From NCBI GenBank assembly GCA_016125405.1, contig WGLW01000003.1:186001-250000 (forward strand): a stretch of 64,000 bases of DNA, read 5' to 3'. The position numbers and the translations under genes are program-made. Below, one piece after another: positions 25,512 through 34,400 of the stretch. Each line of letters begins with the position of its first letter. The stretch's first letter is position 1. Under the pieces are notes generated by a model, which was not told the origin of the DNA, made no database searches, and saw only the letters and a list, made by a program, of their open reading frames with translations. Source of the DNA: Alphaproteobacteria bacterium (GTDB lineage Bacteria; Pseudomonadota; Alphaproteobacteria; Caulobacterales; Hyphomonadaceae).

Positions 25512-27995
25512 ATGGCGGACGACCAACGCTCCCTCGAAAGTCTCCCCCAGCCGTTTGCCGGCTGGTTCGCGGGCCGCGGCTGGACGTTGCGGCCGCACCA
25601 ACAGGCGCTGTTGCGGGCCGCAAAGGAGGGCAAGGGCGGCCTGGTCATCGCGCCGACCGGAGGCGGCAAGACGCTGGCCGGCTTCCTGCCCAGCCTGATC
25701 GACCTCGCAGCCCGGTCGCCGCGGCGGACGCCGGCGCTGCACACGCTCTACATTTCCCCCCTCAAGGCGCTGGCGACCGATGTCGCGCGCAATCTGGATA
25801 CGCCGGTCGCGGAGATGGAGTTGCCGATCTCCATCGACGTTCGCACCGGCGACACCAGCCCGTCACGGCGGCAACGCCAGAGGGCGAAACCGCCTGACAT
25901 CCTTCTGACCACGCCGGAACAACTGGCCCTCCTGATTGCATCGGAACACGCGCAAGTCTTCTTCCAGGATGTTCGCGCCGTCATCATCGATGAAGTCCAC
26001 GCCATCGCCGCCAGCAAGCGCGGCGATCTTCTGGCGCTATGTCTCGCGACCTTGCGGCGCTGGGCGCCGGCGGCGCGCCATGTCGGGTTGTCCGCAACGG
26101 TTCGCGATCCGGTCGCGCTGGCGCGGTGGCTGGGACCTGACACGCCGATCATCCGCCATGCCGGCGGCGCCGAAGCGCACATCGATGTTCTCGACAGCGA
26201 GATGCGCATTCCGTGGGCGGGACACACCGGACGTCACAACATCCCGGAGGTCTACGAGCAGATCAGGCAGGCGCGCATGGCGCTTGTCTTCGTCAACACG
26301 CGCAGTCAGGCGGAGATGACGTTCCAGGAATTGTGGCGCGTCAACGAGGATGGCCTGCCCATCGCGCTGCATCATGGATCGCTCGATGTCGATCAGCGGC
26401 GAAAGGTTGAAGCAGCGATGGCGGCCGGTTCGCTCAAGGCCGTCGTTTGCACCTCCACGCTGGATCTCGGCATCGACTGGGGCGACGTGGATCTTGTTGT
26501 CCAGATGGGAGCGCCCAAGGGCTCGGCGCGGCTGGTTCAGCGCATTGGCCGTTCGAACCACCGGATGGATGAGCCCAGCCGCGCGTTGCTGGCCCCGTCC
26601 AACCGTTTCGAGGTGCTGGAGTGCCGCGCGGCGGTCGATGCCGTGGCGGCGGGCGAACTGGACGGCCCGGGTCCGCGCAGGGGCGCCATCGACGTTCTGG
26701 CGCAGCACATCATGGCGCGGGCATGTGGGGAGGGATTCGACGCCCTCGATCTCTACGAGGAAGTGCGCATCGCTGCACCCTACGAAAATCTGGACTGGGA
26801 AACCTGGGAACGCGTCGTCGATTTCGTCGCTTCGGGCGGCTATGCACTCAAGACCTATGACCGCTTCCACCGGATCGTGCGCTTTCCGGACGGCGTCTGG
26901 CGCGCGCGAAACGACGACGTCCGTCGCCAGCATCGCATGAACGTCGGCGCCATTGTCGAAGACCCGATGGTGACGGTGCGGCTCGCCAGTTATGTCGGTT
27001 CGCGCGCCCCCGGCGAAATGAAGAAGATGCTGCGCGCTGGCCGCAAGCTGGGCGAGATGGAGGAGTATTTCTTCCAGACTCTGACGCCTGGCGACACGTT
27101 CCTTTTTGGCGGCGAGGTGTTGCGCTTCGAGGGGATGGTCGAAACCGACGTGCTGGCGACGCGCACACACGACACCAATCCCGCAATCCCCAGCTACAAT
27201 GGCGGCAAGTTTCCGCTGACGACGTTTCTCGCAGAACGCGTGCGCGGCATCGTGCATGATCGCGACAACTGGAAGGACCTGCCGGACCAGGTTCGGGAAT
27301 GGTTCGAGGTGCAGGAGCTCAATTCCGTCATCCCGGACACCAACCAGCTGCTTGTGGAGACATTCCCCCGCGGGCCGCGCTTCTTCATGGTCTGCTACCC
27401 GTTCGAGGGGCGGCTTGCGCACCAGACGCTGGGCATGCTGCTCACAAGGCGGCTCGAGCGTGCGGGCATGAAGCCCATGGGGTTTGTCGCATCCGAGTAT
27501 GCGCTTTCGGTCTGGGCGCTGGAGGACCTTCGGGACGTCGACATGAATCAGCTGTTTCATCAGGACATGCTGGGCGACGACCTGGACGCATGGCTTGAGG
27601 AAAGCGCCCTGATGAAGCGCACCTTCCGGCACTGTGCGCTGATTTCGGGGCTGATCGAACGGCGCTTTCCCGGAAAGGAGAAGACCGGCCGGCAGGTCAC
27701 CTTCTCGACCGACCTTGTCTACGACGTCTTGCGCAGCCACGAACCGGACCACATCCTGCTACAGGCGGCCCGTCAGGACGCTGCAGACGGCCTGCTCGAC
27801 ATTCGGCGTCTCGGCGATGCGCTGGCCCGCTTCAAGGGTCACATCGTGCATTCGCGTCTCGACCGTATCTCGCCCTTCGCGGTGCCGGTGATGCTGGAAA
27901 TCGGCAAGGAGCCTGTCTTTTCCGGGGACGCGGCCGAAGCCGTGCTGCGGGAAGCCGAGGAAGACCTGGTGCGCGACGCCATGCGGATTGATTGA
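25512..27995 (+). CDS. Ligase-associated DNA-damage-response DEXH-box helicase (Lhr-Core type)
   Basis: This 827-residue protein is an Lhr-Core helicase, a 3'-5' ssDNA translocase that unwinds DNA and RNA:DNA hybrids. Motifs in order: Walker A APTGGGKTLA, Ia ISPLKALA, DEVH box (IIDEVHAIAASKRGD), III LSATVRDP, VI LVQRIGRSNHR. Winged-helix and Lhr-specific domains follow to the C-terminus. It matches the helicase of the ligase/exonuclease/PdeM set. The ATG of MADDQR is preferred; an in-frame TTG lies nine bases earlier. A sequence one base off the alphaproteobacterial SOS pattern (GAAC-N7-GAAT, 25417-25431) lies about 80 bases upstream. Two small lipoprotein genes on the opposite strand separate it from pdeM. 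Confidence 0.94.
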   Translation: MADDQRSLESLPQPFAGWFAGRGWTLRPHQQALLRAAKEGKGGLVIAPTGGGKTLAGFLPSLIDLAARSPRRTPALHTLYISPLKALATDVARNLDTPVAEMELPISIDVRTGDTSPSRRQRQRAKPPDILLTTPEQLALLIASEHAQVFFQDVRAVIIDEVHAIAASKRGDLLALCLATLRRWAPAARHVGLSATVRDPVALARWLGPDTPIIRHAGGAEAHIDVLDSEMRIPWAGHTGRHNIPEVYEQIRQARMALVFVNTRSQAEMTFQELWRVNEDGLPIALHHGSLDVDQRRKVEAAMAAGSLKAVVCTSTLDLGIDWGDVDLVVQMGAPKGSARLVQRIGRSNHRMDEPSRALLAPSNRFEVLECRAAVDAVAAGELDGPGPRRGAIDVLAQHIMARACGEGFDALDLYEEVRIAAPYENLDWETWERVVDFVASGGYALKTYDRFHRIVRFPDGVWRARNDDVRRQHRMNVGAIVEDPMVTVRLASYVGSRAPGEMKKMLRAGRKLGEMEEYFFQTLTPGDTFLFGGEVLRFEGMVETDVLATRTHDTNPAIPSYNGGKFPLTTFLAERVRGIVHDRDNWKDLPDQVREWFEVQELNSVIPDTNQLLVETFPRGPRFFMVCYPFEGRLAHQTLGMLLTRRLERAGMKPMGFVASEYALSVWALEDLRDVDMNQLFHQDMLGDDLDAWLEESALMKRTFRHCALISGLIERRFPGKEKTGRQVTFSTDLVYDVLRSHEPDHILLQAARQDAADGLLDIRRLGDALARFKGHIVHSRLDRISPFAVPVMLEIGKEPVFSGDAAEAVLREAEEDLVRDAMRID

Positions 27996-28013
27996 GAGGT
28001 CAGATCCGCCCCG

Positions 28014-28337
28014 CTATTCGCCCCGGCCTGTTGTGCCGCCTTCGCGCCGCTTGGCGTCCAGATCTTCGGAGCCGCGTCTCGCCGCATCGTCGAATTGCTT
28101 CCATTGGGCGCGGGTCTGGCAGATTTTCTGCGGCACGATTGTTCCGGTGGGTGTCATGCTGCGGCAAACCACCTTGTCGGCGTCCGCCGTCTTGACCGTT
28201 TGCGTCGAAGGCGCTGGCGCTGTCGGCCGCGGCGCGACGGACGCAACCGGCTTCGGTCGTGGGGCGGGCGCATCCGTGCAGCCGGCGGACCCCAGACCGG
28301 CAAGCGCCAGCCCGACGAGCATCAATCCAAAACGCAT
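28014..28337 (-). CDS. Small lipoprotein, paired-cysteine family
   Basis: This is a 107-residue lipoprotein: signal sequence MRFGLMLVGLALAGLGSAGC with the lipobox cysteine at about residue 20, a Pro/Ala-rich linker, and a short domain with two cysteines (KVVCRSMTPTG and QKICQTRAQWKQFDD). The pattern C-R-x(10-14)-C-x-T-x-x-x-W is shared with the next gene upstream, so the two are paralogues. Proteins of this type occur in Caulobacterales and Sphingomonadales without known function. It converges on the helicase stop, 18 bases away. Confidence 0.7.
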   Translation of the reverse strand: MRFGLMLVGLALAGLGSAGCTDAPAPRPKPVASVAPRPTAPAPSTQTVKTADADKVVCRSMTPTGTIVPQKICQTRAQWKQFDDAARRGSEDLDAKRREGGTTGRGE

Positions 28338-28513
28338 TATCTATCCCCCGAGATCGTCGCGACATGCGACCCGCGGAGATTTGCCGAAGCGGCGAAGCCA
28401 CGCCAGCACAAACGACAAACTCATTGTCAAACTTGGCGTGAACAGAGCACGCCGTCAGCAACTGGCGCCAGCATCGAGTGTGACGCTGGGGAAATACAAT
28501 TGGCTCTCAGGCG

Positions 28514-28789
28514 TCAGGGCAAGCGGTTGAACTTGTCGACATTTGGCAGGTTGCGCGTCGCCGCGAAGAACTCTTCGCTGGCGGCAATCTGCTTGCGGTC
28601 ATACTTGGCCCACGACGCCGGCGTCGCGCACATGGTTCTCTGCGCGTGCGAGTCGATTGGCTGGACACGGCGGCACTCAAGGCCCGTCATGTCGACCTGG
28701 CCAAGCGTCGTGACTTTCTTCGTATAGGAGGGCGTGACGCAGCCTGCGAGGACGAGGCCCGTCAGAGCGATCCAGAGTTTCCGGGACAT
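28514..28789 (-). CDS. Small lipoprotein, paired-cysteine family (paralogue)
   Basis: This 91-residue lipoprotein has the signal sequence MSRKLWIALTGLVLAGC and a mature domain with LECRRVQP and RTMCATPASWAKYDR. This reproduces the C-R ... C-x-T-x-x-x-W pattern of its downstream paralogue, but without the long Pro/Ala linker. Function is unknown. The pair sits on the minus strand between the plus-strand helicase and PdeM genes and is separated internally by 176 bases in which I see no gene. Confidence 0.68.
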   Translation of the reverse strand: MSRKLWIALTGLVLAGCVTPSYTKKVTTLGQVDMTGLECRRVQPIDSHAQRTMCATPASWAKYDRKQIAASEEFFAATRNLPNVDKFNRLP

Positions 28790-29009
28790 GGCTTTCCCCC
28801 TTCCTTGGAGCCGAACGGATAACCCACACTAGCACAAATTGGCTCAGTCGCACCGCCCCCCTGAAAGACCCAGTCCCACGCGCCCGCGGATTGACGCGGA
28901 TCGTAACGCCCGCCACGGTTGCGGCATGCCCGAATCTCGCGCCGCCGCCAGCTCCCAGGAACGTCCGATCGCACGTTTGAATGTCCGGTCGGCGGGAGGC
29001 TCGCCAGGC

Positions 29010-29702
29010 GTGCTGACGTTCATCGTCGCGGGCTGCACGCTGTCGCCGCAGCCCTGTGGGGCTCTCTGGTGGTCCGACGAGCGCCTGCTGGTTGTCTCCG
29101 ACCTCCATCTGGAAAAGGGATCGTCCTTCGCTTCGCGCGGCCAGATGCTGCCGCCTTATGACACGCGCGCCACGCTCGGGCGTATTGCGCGCCTGATGGA
29201 TCGGCTGAAGCCCCGAACCGTCGTCTCGCTGGGCGACAGTTTCCACGATCGCCGCGCGAGAGTGCGGATGGCGGAGGACGATGTGGCGCTTGTTCGCCGG
29301 CTGACCGGGCAATGCGACTGGATCTGGATTGAAGGCAACCACGACCCGGCGCCGCCAGACGATCTCGGCGGGCGGATGGCTGACAAGCTCGTATTCGGTC
29401 CGCTCACCTTTCGGCATGAACCGACGCCGGGTCCGGTGTCCGGGGAGGTAGCCGGCCACCTGCATCCCTGCGCGCGCGTCGTCGGGCGCACAGGAACGGT
29501 GCGGGCGAGGTGCTTCGCCATGGACGAGACAAGGATTGTCATGCCCGCGTATGGCGCTCTGACGGGCGGGCTCAATGTGCTGGACGCGGCCTTCGGCTCG
29601 CTGTTCCCCGATGGCCTGCTGGTTGGCGCTTTGGGCCGCGACGACGTTTATGCGGCGGCGATGCAGCAGCTTGCCCCCGACGCCGTGTCGGCGGCCGGCT
29701 AG
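29010..29702 (+). CDS. pdeM: Ligase-associated DNA-damage-response endonuclease PdeM
   Basis: PdeM is a manganese-dependent metallophosphoesterase that acts as a DNA endonuclease and phosphodiesterase. Metal motifs are intact: VVSDLHLEKGS (D-x-H), SLGDSFHD (GD), WIEGNHDPAPP (GNHD), and EVAGHLHPCAR (GHxH). I start at GTG 29010, because GGGAGGC lies ten bases upstream and family members begin near this point (LTFIVAGCTLSP). An ATG at 28926 is possible. It is the fourth member of the ligase/exonuclease/Lhr set and lies 1 kb after the helicase. It converges with the TIGR02186 gene with no gap. Confidence 0.92.
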   Translation: MLTFIVAGCTLSPQPCGALWWSDERLLVVSDLHLEKGSSFASRGQMLPPYDTRATLGRIARLMDRLKPRTVVSLGDSFHDRRARVRMAEDDVALVRRLTGQCDWIWIEGNHDPAPPDDLGGRMADKLVFGPLTFRHEPTPGPVSGEVAGHLHPCARVVGRTGTVRARCFAMDETRIVMPAYGALTGGLNVLDAAFGSLFPDGLLVGALGRDDVYAAAMQQLAPDAVSAAG

Positions 29703-30482
29703 CTATTTTCGCCCGATCCAGGATGCGATGCCGCCGACAACGAGCGCGGTAAGTATCGCGAGGAATCCGTAGACGAAGCCGTGTTTCCTCGAAAGGTCGA
29801 ACAGCGTCGCATCGGCGCCGCCGCGCACAAGCGTCAACTGCCGGGTCGTCTCTCCCAGCTTCTGGCCGTCGCGGAAGACCACCGCCTTCACCTGGTAAAT
29901 TCCCGGCGGCGCATTCGGCGGCAGGTCGATCTTCGCCCGACGCAAGCCGCCATCGAGCCGCTCGATGGCTGCGTCGTCGAAGGAGTACAGGTGCCTGTCG
30001 ACCATCAGCTGAACAAAAGCCGTTCGCCAGGTCTGCAGATCCGGCGAGTTGAGATAGTTGCTGGCGGGCAGGGCGGCGGCCGAGACGTTGAGGCCGGCTT
30101 CCGCCATCACTTCGGGTGACGCCGAGGCTTCCGGTTCGGCGCCGATCGCAAAGACGCTTGGCGCCGAAACGAACCTGAAATGCTGGGCGCCGCCGGGCGT
30201 GTTGCGTGTGATCTTCTGCGGTTCGGAAGGCCCGATCAGCGCGACGGCGAAACCCGTGTCCGGTTTGTTGGCCTCGGGCGAGTCAGCAAAAAGCACGATG
30301 CGGGCGCCTGAATAGTTGACCTTGACCTCGACCGTGTCCTCCGCGAGGCCGGCGGCGATCGCGACAGGTTTGGGAGCGGCCTTGGGGGCAGGCGCGGCGT
30401 GAGCGGCAAGCAGCGAGGCAGTGGACAGGCCGGCAAACGCCGGGATCAGCAGGCGGACGAAGGGGCTTTCGTCCAGCCTCAC
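29703..30482 (-). CDS. TIGR02186 family membrane-anchored protein
   Basis: This 259-residue protein matches the alphaproteobacterial TIGR02186 family. It has an N-terminal signal or anchor, a periplasmic beta-rich domain starting VAIAAGLAEDTVEVKVNYSGARIVLFADSP, and a single C-terminal transmembrane helix (FVYGFLAILTALVVGGIASWIGRK). The family nearly always accompanies a TauE/SafE transporter, as here. The start overlaps the transporter's stop by four bases, so translation is coupled. A role as an accessory subunit of an anion (sulfite or sulfonate) exporter is inferred from that pairing. Confidence 0.88.
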   Translation of the reverse strand: MRLDESPFVRLLIPAFAGLSTASLLAAHAAPAPKAAPKPVAIAAGLAEDTVEVKVNYSGARIVLFADSPEANKPDTGFAVALIGPSEPQKITRNTPGGAQHFRFVSAPSVFAIGAEPEASASPEVMAEAGLNVSAAALPASNYLNSPDLQTWRTAFVQLMVDRHLYSFDDAAIERLDGGLRRAKIDLPPNAPPGIYQVKAVVFRDGQKLGETTRQLTLVRGGADATLFDLSRKHGFVYGFLAILTALVVGGIASWIGRK

Positions 30483-31387
30483 GCAGCGTCCTCCAGTTCA
30501 TAGAGCGGCTTGGGCTCCACATAGATTTCGTACGCAAGCCGTAACGCCATCCCCAGAACCACGAGGGCGAGAAGCAGGCGAAGCTGCGCCGCCTTGAGCC
30601 GCCGGCCGGCAACCGCGCCGAGGCGCGCACCGGCGACGCCGCCGATCATGAGCAGCAGCGCCAGCACCAGATCGACGGTGTGGTTGAAGGTCGCCTGCAG
30701 GAAGGTGACGAATGCGGTGAGGAAGATGACCTGGAAGAGAGATGTGCCCACCATCACCCGGGTCGGCACGCCGAGCAGATAGACCATGGCGGGGGCAAGG
30801 ATAAATCCTCCCCCGACGCCCAGCACGGCGGCCAGCAAACCGATAAAGAAGCCGATGGCTGCAGGCGGGATGATGCTGATGTAGAGACCCGACCGCGGGA
30901 ACCGCCGCTTCATCGGCAGGCCGCGCATCCAGACCCGCAGTCGCGTGCGCCGCCCCGGGTCGCCGCCGGACTTTCCCAGCGCCCCCACGGACTCCCACGC
31001 CATCAGGCCGCCGATGACGCCGAGCAGGACGACGTAGAGCACGGAGACGGTCTGGTCGATCACGCCCAGGCTGCGAAGCAGGGAGAAGACGCCGACGCCG
31101 ATGAGCGACCCGGCGAGACCGCCTCCCAGCATCAGCGTGCCGAGCCTTACGTCCACCGCGCCGTCGCGCCAGTGCGAGGAAATGCCGGCGATGGAGGTCG
31201 CAAGGACCTGATTGGCCTGGGTCGAGACGGCCACGGCCGCCGGCACGCCATAGAAGATCAGCAGCGGCGTCATCAGGAAGCCGCCGCCGACGCCGAACAG
31301 GCCTGAAAGAAACCCGACCGCAGTCCCCATCATGGCGACGATCACGGGATCAACCGCCATCTGCGCTATGGGGAGGTGAATCAGCAT
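30479..31387 (-). CDS. Sulfite exporter TauE/SafE family permease
   Basis: This 302-residue protein has about eight transmembrane helices in two related halves. The TauE/SafE signatures GFLSGLFGVGGGFLMTPLLI (first repeat) and GLLAAVLGVGGGFILAPAMVYLLG (second repeat) are clear. Such permeases move sulfite, sulfonates or other anions across the inner membrane. A cytoplasmic loop of about 50 residues (GKSGGDPGRRTRLRVWMRGLPMKRR) separates the halves. It is the first gene of a two-gene unit with TIGR02186. Confidence 0.92.
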   Translation of the reverse strand: MLIHLPIAQMAVDPVIVAMMGTAVGFLSGLFGVGGGFLMTPLLIFYGVPAAVAVSTQANQVLATSIAGISSHWRDGAVDVRLGTLMLGGGLAGSLIGVGVFSLLRSLGVIDQTVSVLYVVLLGVIGGLMAWESVGALGKSGGDPGRRTRLRVWMRGLPMKRRFPRSGLYISIIPPAAIGFFIGLLAAVLGVGGGFILAPAMVYLLGVPTRVMVGTSLFQVIFLTAFVTFLQATFNHTVDLVLALLLMIGGVAGARLGAVAGRRLKAAQLRLLLALVVLGMALRLAYEIYVEPKPLYELEDAA

Positions 31388-31445
31388 TGAGGGGTTCTAC
31401 GCGTGCAAGTCACAGGCCGGAAGGCGCGAGCGCGCGAGATCGAAC

Positions 31446-31462
31446 AAAAACCGCCCGGTTTT
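31446..31462 (-). terminator. Hairpin terminator after PodJ-like gene
   Basis: AAAACC and GGTTTT flank a four-base GC-rich loop, and on the minus strand the stem is followed by TTTGTTCG. It lies just past the stop of the large PodJ-like gene, in the 82-base gap before the TauE gene. Confidence 0.5.
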
Positions 31463-31469
31463 GCCCCGA

Positions 31470-34400
31470 TCAACCGCTCGTGTTCAGTGCGGCCGCCCTC
31501 AACTGGCGCAGAAGCGTCACAGTCGCGTCTCCTGACACGGGCAGGCCATTGTCTGTTTCAAAGCGGCGGATGGCCTCGCGGGTCGCTTCGCCGACCTGGC
31601 CATCAGGCTTGCCCGGCTGATAGCCAAGGCGCGCGAGCAGGCGCTGGGACTCCTGAATCTGGTCCGACGTCGGAACATCCCATGGCCGCGAGCCAAGGTC
31701 GCCGTTGGCGCGTGGATTGCCCTTCTTTGGCGTAAAGGCGCGGGCGCGGCGACGGATCTGGTCGGCGTCGGTCGCCGTCATGCCGGCCTCGATCGCGCGG
31801 GCGCGGCGGCCGCCGTCCGGGTCGCCCGATTTCGCCGCGACCTCGAACCAGTAGGCCGCCTCGCTCTTGTCCTCGCTGACGCCCAGCCCCTGTTCGTACA
31901 GCACGGCGAGATTGTACTGGCTGTCGACGAGGCCGAGATCGGCGGCCTGCCGGAACCATTCCACGGCAGCGGCATAGCTTTGCGGGCCCGCGTCGCCCTC
32001 GGCGTAGAACACCGCCAGGTCGTGCATGGCCTTGATGTTGCCGCCCATGGCGGCCTGCTCGGTCCATTTGCGGGAAGCCGCCATGTCGCGCGGCGCGCCT
32101 TCGCCCTTCTCGTAGAGTTTGGCGAGCCGGTATTCGGCCATCACCAGCCCCTTGCCGGCGGCTTCCTTCATCAGGCTGACGCCGCGCGCCTTGTCGGAGG
32201 TCTGCAGCAGAAGCACCGCCTTGTCGTGCAGGGCGATCGGATCTCCCTGGGCGACGGCTTCCTCAAGCGTGATGGTCGGAACGGCCGGGCTGGGCGGCGG
32301 GCTCGCGGCGGCCGTGGCGGTCTCGGCGGCGGTTCCGGTGGAGGATTGAGGGGCGATGGCAGCCGACGACGCGGGTTTCGTGGCGCCTTTCCACGGCGGC
32401 GTGTCGTCAAACACGTTGTCCGCGGGCTTGGACCCAGCATCTGCGGACGCGGCAGGGGCGAGACTGTCATGCTCGACCGAGACGTGATCCTCTCCGAAAA
32501 GTACGGCCGCAGCCGCCTTGGGATCGCCTTCGGCGACCTGGGGCGAGGCCGGATCGAGCTTCGTGAATGTGTCGGGCGCGGCATCCTGCTTGCCGCGCAT
32601 GACGCTCCAGGCGCCGCCTCCCGCCACCGCGACGGCCAGCGCGGCCGAAGCGATCAGCGGGCCACGGCCGATCGGCCGTTTGTCCTTCGCCGGCGCCTGT
32701 GTGGCCAGGGGAACGCGCCGCCCCTGCATGGCGGCGCGGCGCGCTTCGGCCAGATAGTCCGGACCGCTTGTTTCGGGGTCGTCTTCCGGCAGGTCGGCGA
32801 ATATCTCGTCGCCGGGGGCCTCCTCCGGATCCAGCAGCACGTCGTCCGTGTCGAGGAGGTCCTCGATATCGGTTGCCGCATCAGGTGCATTCATGGCGCC
32901 CGCTGCTTCCTGCGCGGGCGGCGGTTCATCCTTGCCAAAGAGCTGGGCGTCGGGCGTGCGATCGAAGGGGGGCGGTTCGACGCCGACAATGTCGTGCGTC
33001 TCTTCTTCGACGACTGTGGCGGGTTCGACCAGCCCAGCAGCGACGGCCGGATCGACGCTTTTGGCTTCAGGATCAGCAAAATCGTCGAGGAACTCGAAAT
33101 CGTCGGGCAGTTCCGGGACCGGCAGTCCGGGGATCGAAAGATCGGACATCGGCGGCTCGACCGTGCGCGAGGGAGCCTTGACCTCCATCTGCACGCCGTC
33201 CTCCACCGCCGCCAGCCTGCGGGCGAGGGAAGAGACCGTCTTGTGCACCGGATTGAGCGCCATGGTGGACTGCTCGCCGATCTCGTCCATGCGACGGGAC
33301 ATGTCGGTGAGGGCGTCCTGGAGGCGGCTTTCGTGCTGGCGGCCGGAGTCGGTCAGCCGGGTCTCCAGCATTCGCAGGGATTCAAGGTGCTGGTTCTGCA
33401 ACCGCTCCGCCGCACGCGCCACCTGCTCGCCGATCTGGCCGATGGCTTCCGCGCTTCGCCGCTCGCTCTCGCGTACGCGGTCATCGAACGTCTGGGCGAA
33501 GCGGTTGAAGTCCTCCGACGACAATTCAGCGTTGCGCACCTCCTCGATGCGATCGCCCAGCCGCTGAACGTTCTCGTCATGGCGGCGCTGCAGGCGCTCG
33601 GCCATTACGCCAACCTGCTCGCCAACCGCATCGATGGCGGCGGCGCTGCGGCGTTCGGAGTCCTGGATGCGCTCGTCGATGAGGCCGGATGTGCGGCCGA
33701 TCTCGCCAGACAGGCGGTCGATGCCGGCCGCCGTGTTGCGGGAGCTGTTTTCGATCTGGTCGATGCGGGCGTCGATGGTGTCGGCCAGACGCAGCATCTC
33801 GCGGCGGACATCCTCGATCGACCGTTCGTCCGGGCGGCTCTCTACCGCCCGCAGCCGTTCATCCACGGCGCGCGACATGCGGTCGACCTGGGCGCTGATG
33901 GTCTCCACGGCGCCGGCCTGACGCGATTCGGCTTCCTGAAGGCGTTGTTGCAGGTCGCGGATCGTACGTTCCAGCCGCTCGATCTTCTCGGGCTGGTTTG
34001 AGCGCAGCGCTTCTTCGACCTTTCGCTCGACGTCTGCGCGAACGGCGTGGATCGGGCGGGACAGGTCGTCGGCCAGCGACTCCAGCCTTTGTTCGAAAAG
34101 CGACTTGATCTCAGCGACGTCCGCGCCGTCGGGCGCCTTGGCGACCTTGTCATCGAGGCTGGTTACGGAGCGTTCGAGGGCCTTGAGCGCGGCGCCGGAG
34201 TCGCGTTCGGCCTGGCTGATCCGCTGGGTAATGCGATTGACCGCGTCTCCCAGCGAATTGATGGCGTCGCGGGTTTTCTCCTCGATGCCGTCCACCCGGT
34301 CGAGAAGTTCCTTCGACATGGACCGGGAGCGCTGGACGCTGGTCTCCAGCGCACGCTCCATCCGCCAGTTGCTGTCAGCGGCGTTGCGTTCGGTCTTGTT

